Assembly (NCBI RefSeq): GCF_000410875.1
Contig: NZ_AROI01000016.1
Location: 62,001 to 126,000, forward strand
Reading direction: 5' to 3'
Length of the DNA stretch: 64,000 bases
Origin: Halopseudomonas pelagia CL-AP6
GTDB taxonomy: Bacteria; Pseudomonadota; Gammaproteobacteria; Pseudomonadales; Pseudomonadaceae
Shown: positions 23,119-32,357 of the stretch, piece by piece
How positions within the stretch are numbered: the first letter of the stretch is position 1
Layout of the letters: every line of letters starts with the position of its first letter
Notes under the pieces: model-generated
Database searches by the model: none
The model's input: only the letters and a program-made list of their open reading frames with translations
Told to the model about the DNA's origin: nothing
Program-made: the position numbers and the translations under genes

Positions 23119-24414
23119 ATGACCCACACCGCGATCAATCAGTACCTGGCCGATTTCATCCAGGCCTCGCCGACTCCTTTTCATGCGACGCAGCAATTGG
23201 TCCAGCGGCTCACCGCCGCCGGCTATCAGCATCTGGACGAGCGCACTGACTGGGCGCTGCAAGAGAGCGGGCGTTATCTGGTGACCCGAAATGGCTCGTC
23301 CCTGATTGCCTTCAGTCTCGGCCGGCCCGAGCAGCGGCATAGCGGCTTGCGGATGGTGGGGGCGCATACCGACAGCCCCTGCCTGAAAGTTAAGCCGCAG
23401 CCTGAACTGGAACAGCAGGGTCTTTGGCAGTTAGGCGTAGAAGTCTATGGGGGTGCCTTGCTCGCCCCCTGGTTTGACCGCGACCTGTCGCTGGCTGGCC
23501 GCGTCACCTTTCGTTCCACTGGAGGGCAATTAAGCAGCCAACTGATTGACTTCAAGCGAGCCATCGCCACCATTCCCAGCCTCGCAATTCATCTCAATCG
23601 GGGTGTGAACGAGGGTATTGCCATCAACGCCCAGACCGACCTTCCGCCTGTGCTTGCCCATTGCTATGAAGCTGGTGTGCAATTGCGCGATCTACTCAAG
23701 CTGCAACTGCTTGAAGAACACCCAGACTGCCTTGTGGATCAGGTACTGGATTACGAGCTCAGCTTTTACGATACCCAGGCACCCGCTACCGTTGGTTTAC
23801 AGGGCGATTTTTTCAGCTCGGCGCGGCTGGATAATCTGTTGTCCTGCCATGCCGGCCTGACCGCGCTACTGGAAAGCGATGGCAGCCAGCCCTGTCTGCT
23901 GGTCTTCACTGACCACGAGGAGATCGGCTCAAGCTCTGCCTGTGGCGCTGATGGGCCTTTCCTTGAAGACGTGCTGGCACGTCTGCTGCCGGACAACGCC
24001 GAGCGCATCCGCCTGTTGCAGCACTCCATATTAGTGTCTGCCGATAACGCCCACGCCGTGCATCCCAATTTTGCCGACCGGCATGACGGTAACCATGGGC
24101 CGAAGCTGAATGCCGGGCCAGTAATAAAAATCAACAGCAACCAGCGTTACGCCACCAACAGCGAAACGAGCGCCTTCTTCCGTCATCTGTGTGATCAGGC
24201 AAACGTGCCGGTACAAAGTTTCGTGGTACGCAGTGACATGGGTTGCGGGAGTACCATCGGGCCCATCACTGCCAGCCGGCTGGGGGTAAGAACGGTGGAT
24301 ATCGGCGTGCCAACCTTTGCCATGCACTCGATCAGAGAACTGGCTGGCAGCCAGGACACGGCTTATCTCATCAAGGTGCTGACTCACTACTTTAACAGCC
24401 CGCAGCTTATTTGA
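23119..24414 (+). CDS. apeB: M18-family aminopeptidase
   Basis: Zinc-dependent cytosolic aminopeptidase of 431 aa (aspartyl aminopeptidase / ApeB type). Metal ligands and catalytic residues appear in [13 protein letters not shown] (about residue 75), in the [15 protein letters not shown] segment with Glu-Glu (about 270), in DNAHAVHPN (about 312) and in the C-terminal AMHSIREL. It forms dodecamers in the family and removes N-terminal residues from peptides. Separated by 25 bp from rluA and probably co-transcribed with it. A strong hairpin follows. Confidence 0.93.
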   Translation: MTHTAINQYLADFIQASPTPFHATQQLVQRLTAAGYQHLDERTDWALQESGRYLVTRNGSSLIAFSLGRPEQRHSGLRMVGAHTDSPCLKVKPQPELEQQGLWQLGVEVYGGALLAPWFDRDLSLAGRVTFRSTGGQLSSQLIDFKRAIATIPSLAIHLNRGVNEGIAINAQTDLPPVLAHCYEAGVQLRDLLKLQLLEEHPDCLVDQVLDYELSFYDTQAPATVGLQGDFFSSARLDNLLSCHAGLTALLESDGSQPCLLVFTDHEEIGSSSACGADGPFLEDVLARLLPDNAERIRLLQHSILVSADNAHAVHPNFADRHDGNHGPKLNAGPVIKINSNQRYATNSETSAFFRHLCDQANVPVQSFVVRSDMGCGSTIGPITASRLGVRTVDIGVPTFAMHSIRELAGSQDTAYLIKVLTHYFNSPQLI

Positions 24415-24429
24415 CCCGATTTGATCGGA

Positions 24430-24468
24430 ACACAGTAGCGGCCAGCCGTGAGCTGGCCGCTACTGTGT
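24430..24468. terminator. Long perfect hairpin between convergent genes
   Basis: A 17-bp perfect stem (ACACAGTAGCGGCCAGC with its complement) and a five-base loop sit between the ends of apeB (+) and the quinone oxidoreductase gene (-). It probably terminates both. Confidence 0.8.
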
Positions 24469-24480
24469 TACATCAATACA

Positions 24481-25431
24481 TCAGTCTTTGACCAGAATGA
24501 CTTTACCCACAATCTTGTCAGCAGCCAGTTCCGCAAACGCGGCTTCGGCCTGCTCAAAGCTGTAGGTTTTGGCCACCATGGGTTTCAGTTTGCCTGCGGC
24601 AAACAGCGGCCACAGGCGCTGCTCCATACGCGTCAGCAACCCAGCTTTGTAGTCAGCACTGCGCGTGCGCAAGGTTGAGCCGGTGAGCTGAATACGCTTG
24701 ACCAGCATCTTGCCCAAATCCAGCTTGGCCTCCCGCCCGCCCATCAAACCAATCACGACCCAACGCCCATCCAGCGCCAGCAGATCCAGATGATGCTCGG
24801 CGTAAGTGCCGCCCACCGGGTCCAATACCACATTAAAGGGGCCTTCAGACTGTAACGTCATGATGCCGTTCTGCCGCAGAACACCGCCGGCAGCACCAAG
24901 TGCCTTGCAGGCTTGCAACTTGTCGTCACTGCTCAAGGTGACCCAGCAGGGGTTACCTAAGGCCTTGCAGATTTGAATGGCAGCAGTACCCACCCCACTC
25001 GCGCCAGCATGGATCAGCACTTTCTCGCCAGGCTGCGCCGCACCCAGCTCGACAATATTCAACCAGGCCGTGGTGAATACCTCGGGTATCGCCGCAGCCT
25101 CAGCCCAGCTCAGTTCGGCCGGCACCGGCAGCAAATGGCGAGCATCAACCACTACTTCATCGGCCATACCGCCACCGGCTAGCAAACCGCACACCCGGTC
25201 ACCAGGTGCCCAGCGACTGGCACCCTTGACCTCGGTCACCGTACCGGCACATTCCAGGCCCAACACCGCCGTGACACCGGCGGGTGGTGGATACATACCA
25301 GCCTTCTGTAACAAATCGGCACGATTAAGTCCGGCCGCCTTTATAGCCACCCGTACCTGCCCTTCCTGCAGCTCTACTGCGGGCTGTTCACGCCATTCCA
25401 GGGAGCCCCCCTCGGCTTGCAATCCTCTCAC
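24481..25431 (-). CDS. NAD(P)H:quinone oxidoreductase, zinc-free MDR family
   Basis: 316-aa medium-chain dehydrogenase/reductase of the quinone oxidoreductase (PIG3/QOR) branch. N-terminal GroES-like fold with AAGLNRADLLQ and GLECAGTV, then a Rossmann fold with HAGASGVGTAAIQ (about 140-152). The zinc ligands of alcohol dehydrogenases are absent, as expected for the branch. GTG 25431 has GGAGG four bases upstream. Divergent from prc, as in P. aeruginosa. Substrate unknown. Confidence 0.88.
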   Translation of the reverse strand: MRGLQAEGGSLEWREQPAVELQEGQVRVAIKAAGLNRADLLQKAGMYPPPAGVTAVLGLECAGTVTEVKGASRWAPGDRVCGLLAGGGMADEVVVDARHLLPVPAELSWAEAAAIPEVFTTAWLNIVELGAAQPGEKVLIHAGASGVGTAAIQICKALGNPCWVTLSSDDKLQACKALGAAGGVLRQNGIMTLQSEGPFNVVLDPVGGTYAEHHLDLLALDGRWVVIGLMGGREAKLDLGKMLVKRIQLTGSTLRTRSADYKAGLLTRMEQRLWPLFAAGKLKPMVAKTYSFEQAEAAFAELAADKIVGKVILVKD

Positions 25432-25536
25432 GGTGCCTCCATAGTAAAATATGAGTTAATCAAAACGGGAACTCAACCTCCCTTATTGCGCCTAAACTGG
25501 CAAGCATGAATTCCATCTAATTCCGGATACTCAATT

Positions 25537-27636
25537 TTGATGAAACGCTTCAATAGCCTGCGTACCACCTGCCTCGTCGCGCTCTTCGCCGTCGGCACTA
25601 CTGCCATGGCAGAAGAACAGCCGGCCAACCTTGATCTGGACAGCATTCAACCTACGCGTGATCAGATGGTAGCGAGCTTGAACACGGTGGAACTGCTACG
25701 CCGCCATCACTACAACCGTATTCGTCTGGATGATGCCTTGTCGAGCGACATTTTTGACGGTTATATGCGCCAATTGGATCCGCAACGCAGCCTGTTCACC
25801 GCAGAAGATATCAAAGCCTTTGAGCAGTATCGTTATCGCCTTGATGATCTGCTGCTGGCCGGGGATCTGAGTGTCGGCTTCGCCATACACAAACGCCAGA
25901 TCGAACGGCTGAGCCAGCGTCTGGAGTTTGCCGGCAGCCTGCTGGACGAAGAACTGGAAAGCCTGGACTTCAGCTCCGACCAACAAATCCTTGCGGACCG
26001 GGAAAAAGCCGAGTGGGCCACGACCGATATTGATCTATTGCAGCTATGGCGCAATCAGATCAAGGATGAAGTACTGCGTCTGAAACTTGCCGGCCGCGAT
26101 ATGGATGCTATCAAAGAGCTATTGAGCAAGCGCTATAAAGGCCAACAAATACGCCTGAACCAGACGCGTAGCGAAGATGTGTTCCAAAACTACATCAACG
26201 CCTTCGCTCAGGCTTATGATCCACATACCCAATATATGTCGCCGGAAAACGCCGAAAACTTCGACATTAATATGAGCTTGTCTCTGGAAGGGATCGGCGC
26301 TGTACTGCAGAGTGACGATGAATTCACCAAGATCGTTCGGCTGGTGCCTGCTGGGCCTGCGGCCAAAAGTCAAAAACTTGCACCAGCAGATCGCATCATC
26401 GCCGTAGGCCAAGAAGAAAAGGACATGGTTGACGTGGTGGGTTGGCGCCTTGATGAAGTAGTCAAGCTAATCCGCGGACCCAAGGGTTCCAATGTCCGCC
26501 TGGAAGTGATCCCTGCCAGCAATCCGCCCACCGACCTGACCAGCCGTGAAGTGGTACTGGTACGTGAGGCAGTTAAGCTGGAGGATCAGGCGGCGGCTTC
26601 CTCTATCCTCAAATTTGGCAGCGGAGAGAACGAACAGCGCATCGGCGTTATCGAAGTACCGGGCTTCTATATCGACTTCAAGGCTCAGCGCCGCGGCGAT
26701 CCTGACTATCGCAGCACCACACGCGATGTACGCCGGCTGCTGGAAGAGATGGAAGCCGAAAACGTCGATGGCTTGGTACTGGACCTGCGCAACAACGGCG
26801 GCGGCTCGCTACAGGAAGCCACCGAGCTGACCGGCCTGTTCATCAATCGCGGGCCAACCGTGCAGGTGCGCGATACCCAGGGCAAGATTCAGGTACTGGA
26901 TGATACTGATGCCGGCATCTCCTACAACGGCCCGATGGCCGTCCTGGTCAACCGCTTGTCTGCCTCAGCCTCGGAAATTTTTGCCGGAGCCATGCAGGAT
27001 TACGGCCGCGCACTGGTGGTCGGCGAGCCGACTTTCGGCAAGGGCACCGTTCAGTCCATCCAACCGCTGAATCACGGCGAACTGAAGCTGACCCTGGCCA
27101 AATTTTACCGAGTGTCGGGGCAAAGCACACAGAATCGTGGCGTAGTGCCGGACATCACCTATCCCTCGCTGCTCGACACTACCGAGATCGGCGAGAGCTA
27201 CCTGCCCCGGGCGTTGCCGTGGGACACCATTCCACCGGCTGACTATGCTATCGACCGGCAACTGCCGCCCTTGCTCTCACAGCTGAGCGAGCGCCACCAA
27301 CTGCGCGCAGCGAATGATCCGGACTTCACCTATACACTGGCCAGAGTAGAGCTGGACCGGGGTATAAAGGAGCGGGAATATCTACCCCTGAATGAAACCA
27401 TGCGTCGCGAGCAGCAGGAAGCCTTTGACGCCACCCTGTTGCAGCTGGAAAACCAACGCCGCAGCGCACGCGGCGAAGAGCCGCTCGCGGAACTGGAAGA
27501 AACAGATCCGCTGCTGACGCTCAACCCGGCAGCCAATGAAGAAGAAGAAACCAAGGATGACCCATTCCTGACTGAAACCGGGCAAATCCTTATAGACCTT
27601 CTGGAACTTCAGCAACGAGTCGCCAAAGCCAGCTGA
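25537..27636 (+). CDS. prc: Tail-specific (carboxy-terminal processing) protease Prc
   Basis: Periplasmic serine protease of 699 aa with a signal peptide (MKRFNSLRTTCLVALFAVGTTAMA). Next come an N-terminal TSP domain, a PDZ domain (about 230-330), and the S41 catalytic core with the Ser/Lys dyad: Ser in LSASASEIF (about residue 477) and Lys in TFGKGTVQS (about 501). A DUF3340-type C-terminal region follows. In Pseudomonas it is known as AlgO and degrades envelope proteins, including steps in the mucoidy pathway. A hairpin terminator follows. Confidence 0.95.
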   Translation: MMKRFNSLRTTCLVALFAVGTTAMAEEQPANLDLDSIQPTRDQMVASLNTVELLRRHHYNRIRLDDALSSDIFDGYMRQLDPQRSLFTAEDIKAFEQYRYRLDDLLLAGDLSVGFAIHKRQIERLSQRLEFAGSLLDEELESLDFSSDQQILADREKAEWATTDIDLLQLWRNQIKDEVLRLKLAGRDMDAIKELLSKRYKGQQIRLNQTRSEDVFQNYINAFAQAYDPHTQYMSPENAENFDINMSLSLEGIGAVLQSDDEFTKIVRLVPAGPAAKSQKLAPADRIIAVGQEEKDMVDVVGWRLDEVVKLIRGPKGSNVRLEVIPASNPPTDLTSREVVLVREAVKLEDQAAASSILKFGSGENEQRIGVIEVPGFYIDFKAQRRGDPDYRSTTRDVRRLLEEMEAENVDGLVLDLRNNGGGSLQEATELTGLFINRGPTVQVRDTQGKIQVLDDTDAGISYNGPMAVLVNRLSASASEIFAGAMQDYGRALVVGEPTFGKGTVQSIQPLNHGELKLTLAKFYRVSGQSTQNRGVVPDITYPSLLDTTEIGESYLPRALPWDTIPPADYAIDRQLPPLLSQLSERHQLRAANDPDFTYTLARVELDRGIKEREYLPLNETMRREQQEAFDATLLQLENQRRSARGEEPLAELEETDPLLTLNPAANEEEETKDDPFLTETGQILIDLLELQQRVAKAS

Positions 27637-27646
27637 GCTTGAATGG

Positions 27647-27674
27647 AACCCGTTCGGTAAATACCGAACGGGTT
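27647..27674 (+). terminator. Terminator of prc
   Basis: A 13-bp perfect stem AACCCGTTCGGTA/TACCGAACGGGTT with a two-base loop begins 11 bases after the prc stop. Only two T follow. Confidence 0.65.
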
Positions 27675-27843
27675 AGCGGCGCCATACTCCCCGGATCACC
27701 CGCAACGCTCTACCCCCTACCCCCATCCACTTAAATGATCTGAGCAGCAGGCCTTGACCTGTAGACGGGCACGCATGAACTCCGCTAGACGAGGGGACAC
27801 TCCTTTACCGCGAGATTGAAAGCGCTTGAAGCGGGTATTTCAG

Positions 27844-27878
27844 TTACCCACAACATCTGTGGATAAGTCTGTGGACAA
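27844..27878. promoter_or_regulatory. Cluster of three DnaA-box-like 9-mers in a 430-bp gene-free gap
   Basis: The gap between prc and the FKBP gene (27675-28050) holds no convincing gene. Within 35 bp there are TTACCCACA (27844-27852), TGTGGATAA (27858-27866, an exact reversed TTATCCACA) and TGTGGACAA (27870-27878, reversed TTGTCCACA). About 45 bp further begins an AT-rich stretch (roughly 27935-28015). This looks like a DnaA-binding region, perhaps for titration or for DnaA reactivation. The genes that mark the main origin in Pseudomonas (rpmH, dnaA, dnaN) are not here. Confidence 0.5.
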
Positions 27879-28050
27879 GGTATGAGGAAGTAGCCAGAAG
27901 CCTTGGAAAACGCGGCGGCGGTTAAACTGAATGTTTTTTAACCAAATAAAATATCGTTTAAAATCAGCAAGTTAATAATGCACTAAAGCAAGCCAATTAA
28001 ACTTAAAAAGATCGTTGAGTGTTACTAGATAATGTGCATAACAGTAACAA

Positions 28051-28084
28051 CCCAAGGCGCGAACGCTCTGTTTCGAGCCTTGGG
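28051..28084 (-). terminator. Hairpin downstream of the FKBP gene
   Basis: On the minus strand CCCAAGGC pairs with GCCTTGGG and an inner CGAA with TTCG, followed by a short T-rich stretch (TTGTTACTGTT). It lies 20 bp after the stop. Confidence 0.5.
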
Positions 28085-28103
28085 GGTGTTACTTGATGGA
28101 GCG

Positions 28104-28799
28104 TTACTGGTCGCCCTGAATACCGAGCAATTCCATCTCAAATACCAGTATGGAATTTGGCGGAATCACCGGGCTCGGGCTGCGCGCGCCGTAGGCCAGA
28201 TCGCTGGGAATGGTGACTTTCCACTTGTCGCCAACGTTCATCAACTGCAAGGTCTCGACCCAGCCAGGGATCACGCCATTGACTGGCAGCTCCACTGGCT
28301 CGCCGCGGCCGACTGAACTGTCGAATACTGTGCCATCAAGCAGCTTGCCTTCGTAGTGCACCAGCACGACATCGTCTTCCTTCGGCTGCTCAGTGCCATC
28401 ACCTTCGCTGATCACTTCGTATTGCAGCCCTGAAGCGGTCGTAGTGACGCCATCACGTTCAGCGTTCTCGGCCAGATAGTCTTCATTGACCTTGATCGCT
28501 TGCGCAGCCAGATCAGTGCTACGCTCTTCTGCGCGAGTTTGCAGCTCGGTGAATGCCGCCGTCAGTTCTTCCTCACCCAGGCGTGGCGTGCTACCGGCCA
28601 ACGCATCTTTCATGCCCAGCGCCAACGCTTCCGGATCAATGTCATCCAGTCCGTCGTTAAGCAGGCTCTCACCCATATTCAAACCGATGCCATAGGAGGC
28701 CTGCTGAATGGAGCTCTCCAGCTCCGGCTCTTTCTCGCCGCAACCGGCCAGGGCGAGAATACTGAATGCAACGCTGGCTGCCAGTAAATTACGCTTCAT
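28104..28799 (-). CDS. FKBP-type peptidyl-prolyl isomerase, lipoprotein
   Basis: 231-aa Mip/FkpA-type isomerase. The signal peptide ends in lipobox LAGC with Cys20, and residue +2 is Gly, so outer-membrane sorting is expected. The N-terminal dimerisation domain (SSIQQASYGIGLNMGESL) and a long helix are followed by the C-terminal FKBP domain (about 120-231) with YEGKLLDGTVFDSS, VIPGW and LAYGARSP. These are folding helpers of envelope proteins. An Fklb-type name would also fit. Alone in its orientation. Confidence 0.92.
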   Translation of the reverse strand: MKRNLLAASVAFSILALAGCGEKEPELESSIQQASYGIGLNMGESLLNDGLDDIDPEALALGMKDALAGSTPRLGEEELTAAFTELQTRAEERSTDLAAQAIKVNEDYLAENAERDGVTTTASGLQYEVISEGDGTEQPKEDDVVLVHYEGKLLDGTVFDSSVGRGEPVELPVNGVIPGWVETLQLMNVGDKWKVTIPSDLAYGARSPSPVIPPNSILVFEMELLGIQGDQ

Positions 28800-29171
28800 G
28801 CTTACCTCAATCGAAGGGCCCGAATCGGGCGAAATAAAACCCCGAGCTTAGCAGGGGATCTGACAGCAGGCTACCAGCACCAGTGCAAACTCCCTCGCAA
28901 ATACCTACGTCGAATACAAACGACATAGTCCCAGGTCGAAAAATCATTGCAGTTAATCGCAGCCCCCAGCTTACATCTCGGCCAATCAACGCCGCCGCAC
29001 AGACCGTATCGGCGCTAAAAATTGACGGACAACGGTTAAATCAAGATTGACGGCCCACACACAAGTAACCGCCTGACAATAAATCAAGTTGAATTTATTG
29101 CCCACACACCGCTCAGATAGTAACAAGCAAGCCTGTTCGTCTTGCATGCTCAGTACTGCGGAGAACATGAG
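28800..29171. other. Gene-free divergent region
   Basis: 372 bp between the divergent starts of the FKBP and di-iron-enzyme genes. It must contain both promoters, but I see no clear -35/-10 pair, repeat or RNA gene. Confidence 0.4.
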
Positions 29172-30635
29172 ATGCTGTTACAACACACGCAAAATTTGCC
29201 TCACCAGAACCGAACCGCTCTGACGGGTATTTTCTCGAATACAAAAACCCTCTACGACCAGTTGCTCAGCGCACCTCATGATAAAAGTACGCGCGCGGCA
29301 GCGCGATTGTTCCTGCAGGAGCATCTGAGTATTGCAGAGGAGATGGAGTGCGAACTGCCCGCCAATACTCATGGCCTTGAACAGGCTCTGGAAGATTGGG
29401 TAACGGCCAAAACAATGGAAGTTGGGCAGCAATATGCGGCGTATCTTGAGCAACGAAAAACCGGTAGCCCACGACGCTTTTTTACCAGCAAAGCTCATGC
29501 TCTGCATTTCCTGCAGGCCGTCGCACCGTCCAAGCTGGTGGATGGGGCCTGGCTATACGGCACCCTTACGCACTGGCAGGATCCTCGCTTTCACCCACTG
29601 ATCCGCACCTACCTTGAAGAGCTCGGTGATGGTTTGGCGCAGATGAACCATGTGTTGCTGTACCGTCAGTTGCTGGCCAAACACGGATGCGACAGCCCCC
29701 TGCCCCTTACGGACGACCATTACCTTCAGGGCACCCTTCAATTGGCTCTGGCCTATCATGGCGAAGAGTTTTTGCCCGAGGCTATCGGTTACAACCTGGG
29801 GTACGAGCAACTTCCTTTGCACTTGTTGATCAGCGCATTCGAGCTACATGAATTGGGTATTGACCCTTACTATTTCACCCTGCATGTAACCATCGATAAT
29901 GCCCATAGCGGGCACGCCCGCCAGGCCGTCCAGGCAGTAACGCAGCAACTCCCAAGCTCAGGTTCGGATGCGGATTTTTATCGCCGGGTCCGCAGCGGTT
30001 TTCAACTCAATGAACTCGGCCTGGGCACGCGAGCCATTATTCGCAGCTTCGACCTGCATAAAGAACTTGTCCGGATGCTGGATCGCAAACGGATATTTGG
30101 TCGGCAGGTGCATTCCGACTATTGCAAGCTGGAAGGTCGAACGGTCAACCAGTGGCTCTCCGGGCCGGGGCAAATGCCCGCGTTTCTTGACGCACTTGAG
30201 GCGCGTGGCTGGATCAAGCGCGGCGCGGATCCTGACCAGAGCCGGTTTTGGCACCTTATCGCAGGCCCAGACGCATTGATGTTTGGCGTCTTTACCGAGT
30301 ATGAGCAGCGCTTGATCTATGAATGGATAGCCGAGGATTGGCAAACCCAGCAACAAACCAATGACGCGGGTCAGCAACCTAGCTTTAAACCCGCGCCAGG
30401 CAGCCGACGTAAGGTCAGTAGCGACACCCCATGCTGTGCCGCCGATCGCAGCAAATTGGCTATCGAGCCAACTCCTGAGCCCTTGGCAGCCTTGCGCCGA
30501 GAACTGGAACAGCTGCCCCACTGCCAGCGTATGGCCAGGCTTATCAGCATGCTGAATCCCTCCCAACACGGAACACCCGAAGGGCTATTAGCCACTCGCA
30601 TGTTCTCCTCGCAAATGTACCAATCACCGGCATAG
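29172..30635 (+). CDS. Haem-oxygenase-like di-iron oxidase/oxygenase (HDO) family protein
   Basis: About 487 aa, longer than most family members. The metal-binding pattern can be read. H-x-x-x-D-x-x-H occurs in LHVTIDNAHSGH (H238, D242, H245 from this start), with Glu in SAFELHE (about 224) and a D-x6-H pair in ELGDGLAQMNH (D153/H160). This resembles the CADD/UndA type ligand set, except that Asp stands where Glu is usual in the first position. The C-terminal 130 residues are less conserved-looking. ATG 29172 has GGAG upstream; the frame opens ten codons earlier. The next gene, a methyltransferase, starts 8 bp later. Substrate unknown; the family cleaves or oxidises small molecules with O2. 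Confidence 0.65.
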   Translation: MLLQHTQNLPHQNRTALTGIFSNTKTLYDQLLSAPHDKSTRAAARLFLQEHLSIAEEMECELPANTHGLEQALEDWVTAKTMEVGQQYAAYLEQRKTGSPRRFFTSKAHALHFLQAVAPSKLVDGAWLYGTLTHWQDPRFHPLIRTYLEELGDGLAQMNHVLLYRQLLAKHGCDSPLPLTDDHYLQGTLQLALAYHGEEFLPEAIGYNLGYEQLPLHLLISAFELHELGIDPYYFTLHVTIDNAHSGHARQAVQAVTQQLPSSGSDADFYRRVRSGFQLNELGLGTRAIIRSFDLHKELVRMLDRKRIFGRQVHSDYCKLEGRTVNQWLSGPGQMPAFLDALEARGWIKRGADPDQSRFWHLIAGPDALMFGVFTEYEQRLIYEWIAEDWQTQQQTNDAGQQPSFKPAPGSRRKVSSDTPCCAADRSKLAIEPTPEPLAALRRELEQLPHCQRMARLISMLNPSQHGTPEGLLATRMFSSQMYQSPA

Positions 30636-30643
30636 GCTTTCCG

Positions 30644-31621
30644 ATGCATGCAGCAGTCACCTCTTGCAAGACACCCAGCGAAGAGCCTTCTGAGCGACGC
30701 GCTAAGGCATTGGTAGCGTTAGCCGGCAAACTGCAGACTTACGGATACGGCTTCACCACGGTGACACCCCTCACCCACGCCTACAACAACGAGCGCCAGG
30801 GCAACCGATGGGCCGAGGATTTGCGTGATGTGTTTGGCTGGAGCAGACCATTTTTACGTGAGCTGGTGGCACCAGACGATTTTGATCTGATGTTACAGGC
30901 GGGTATTTTGCGCCCCTGGGCAGAAGGCTGGCGCAGCAGCATTCGCTGGTCGAGCCTCGGCGATCTGTTGTTGAGCCATTCCGCGTACCCAACCAGCAGT
31001 GCCGAGTCGGTGTTCTTCGGCCCCGACACCTATCGGTTCGTTAACGCCGTGCAAGATTGGCTAAACAACCATCAGCCCGCTTTGGTCCGGGCTGCCGATG
31101 TTGGCTGCGGTTCAGGTGCCGGAGCGATAGCGCTCGCCCGGTCTCAGCCGCGCTGCGAGGTCGTCGCGGTTGACATCAATCCGCAGGCACTGCACATGAC
31201 CCGCATTAATGCCCAGGTAGCGGCGGTGGGCAATGTCATACCCAAACTCGGCAGCCTGTTGGATGACGTGGAAGGTAGGCTCGATCTGATCATCGCCAAC
31301 CCTCCTTATATGATGGATGCTCAGGAGCGGGCCTACCGTCACGGTGGCGGCGAACTCGGCGCCGGACTCTCCATCCAGATTGTCGAACAAGCACTTGGCA
31401 AGCTGGCCAAAGGCGGCACCTTGCTGCTCTATACCGGCGTTGCCATGGTTCGCGGGACAGATCCGTTCCGCGCCCAACTGCAGCAGCTGTTACATAGCAG
31501 CGACTGCCATTGGCAGTACCAGGAGCTGGACCCCGATGTATTTTCCGAGGAACTGCGGCGCCCTGAATACGCTTCAGTGGAACGCATCGCAGCGATACTC
31601 CTCACCCTGACCCTCAATTAA
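30644..31621 (+). CDS. Class I SAM-dependent methyltransferase (HemK/PrmC-like fold)
   Basis: 325 aa. SAM-binding motif I is ADVGCGSGAGAIAL (about residue 149-162), the acidic motif VVAVDINPQAL follows, and the catalytic N-P-P-Y motif is IIANPPYMMDA (about 217). The NPPY motif is shared by enzymes that methylate amide or amino nitrogens (PrmC, RlmF/G types). The N-terminal 130 residues do not match PrmC and look like a substrate domain. It lies 8 bp after the di-iron enzyme gene, so it is almost certainly in the same transcript and probably acts on the same pathway. Target unknown. Confidence 0.75.
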   Translation: MHAAVTSCKTPSEEPSERRAKALVALAGKLQTYGYGFTTVTPLTHAYNNERQGNRWAEDLRDVFGWSRPFLRELVAPDDFDLMLQAGILRPWAEGWRSSIRWSSLGDLLLSHSAYPTSSAESVFFGPDTYRFVNAVQDWLNNHQPALVRAADVGCGSGAGAIALARSQPRCEVVAVDINPQALHMTRINAQVAAVGNVIPKLGSLLDDVEGRLDLIIANPPYMMDAQERAYRHGGGELGAGLSIQIVEQALGKLAKGGTLLLYTGVAMVRGTDPFRAQLQQLLHSSDCHWQYQELDPDVFSEELRRPEYASVERIAAILLTLTLN

Positions 31622-31737
31622 ATAATCTGTGATAAGTGTCTATGACGCTGTTCCGCCGGATAACCGTTCATCGGAGCAGTTGAATCTAATCAGTTTAGAG
31701 CCGTCATTTACTTCATGTTACAACGGAGTTTTTACCC

Positions 31738-32067
31738 ATGCATGATCGTGACGCAAGTGAAACCAAACGCCTATTAGCCGGCTACAAAGTGTCTACCGAA
31801 ACCACGCCAAATGGGGATCTGATGGTGGTCTTGGAATGCCCGGATAACAAACTCTATAAGCGCGTAGCGCCAAAGCATTTGAATGATGTTGCGGATTTCG
31901 TGCATCGCTTTAAGTTGGACATGCTGATTGATCAGGGACGCCTGCCGCGCAATGACATTCTTAGGGCAGTGGATAAAAAAACGCTGCCCACTTACATGCC
32001 CGGTGCGCAAGAAACGTCGCGCTACGCGCGCATGTGGCAGGATCGAAAGCTTGATAGCAAACCCTGA
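31738..32067 (+). CDS. Conserved-looking hypothetical protein
   Basis: 109 aa, soluble, mixed alpha/beta by eye, no signal peptide or cysteine motif. GGAG lies upstream of the ATG. I do not recognise the family. It sits just left of the terminator and the tRNA-Asp fragment, so it is probably the last core gene before the island. Confidence 0.55.
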   Translation: MHDRDASETKRLLAGYKVSTETTPNGDLMVVLECPDNKLYKRVAPKHLNDVADFVHRFKLDMLIDQGRLPRNDILRAVDKKTLPTYMPGAQETSRYARMWQDRKLDSKP

Positions 32068-32247
32068 GCGAAAACGCTCCGTTTCGCACCCTGCTCTCCA
32101 TATTCAACTCAGGCACTGAGCTCGAGGCAATGCAGGGGGAGCCAATTCCGTCTTTTCTCTCCAGGCAGACCGCTCGCTAGCCCGGCCAACATGGACTGGC
32201 CGGGCTCCTGTCTTACAGTGCTAACAGCATCAGCGCCGAAAAAAACC

Positions 32248-32279
32248 AAAAAAAAAGCGACCAAGAAGGTCGCTTTTTT
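32248..32279. terminator. Bidirectional terminator at the island edge
   Basis: AGCGACC/GGTCGCT hairpin flanked by a run of A on the left and six T on the right. Reading left it would terminate a tRNA-Asp transcript; its position 30 bp past the tRNA 3' end is typical. Confidence 0.8.
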
Positions 32280-32308
32280 GCAACCGCCTAAGCGACTGCT
32301 TGCAAATT

Positions 32309-32357
32309 TGGCGCAGTGGACGGGACTCGAACCCGCGACCCCCGGCGTGACAGGCCG
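32309..32357 (-). other. tRNA-Asp 3' fragment, probable attachment site (att)
   Basis: On the minus strand these 49 nt read as the 3' half of tRNA-Asp: GGCCTGTCACGCCGG (anticodon loop with GTC), GGGTCGCGGGTTCGAGTCCC (variable and T-arm), CCACTGC, G, CCA. The 5' half (acceptor 5' strand, D-arm) is missing: sequence to the right departs after GGCC. A 3'-end tRNA copy is the classical mark left at the far end of an integrated element. The geometry places the element to the right and predicts an intact tRNA-Asp at its other end. None is seen in the window. Confidence 0.8.

Noticed and set aside
27844-28015. Main chromosomal replication origin
   Set aside because: There are only three boxes, and the rpmH/dnaA/dnaN/gidA genes that mark the origin in Pseudomonas are not near.
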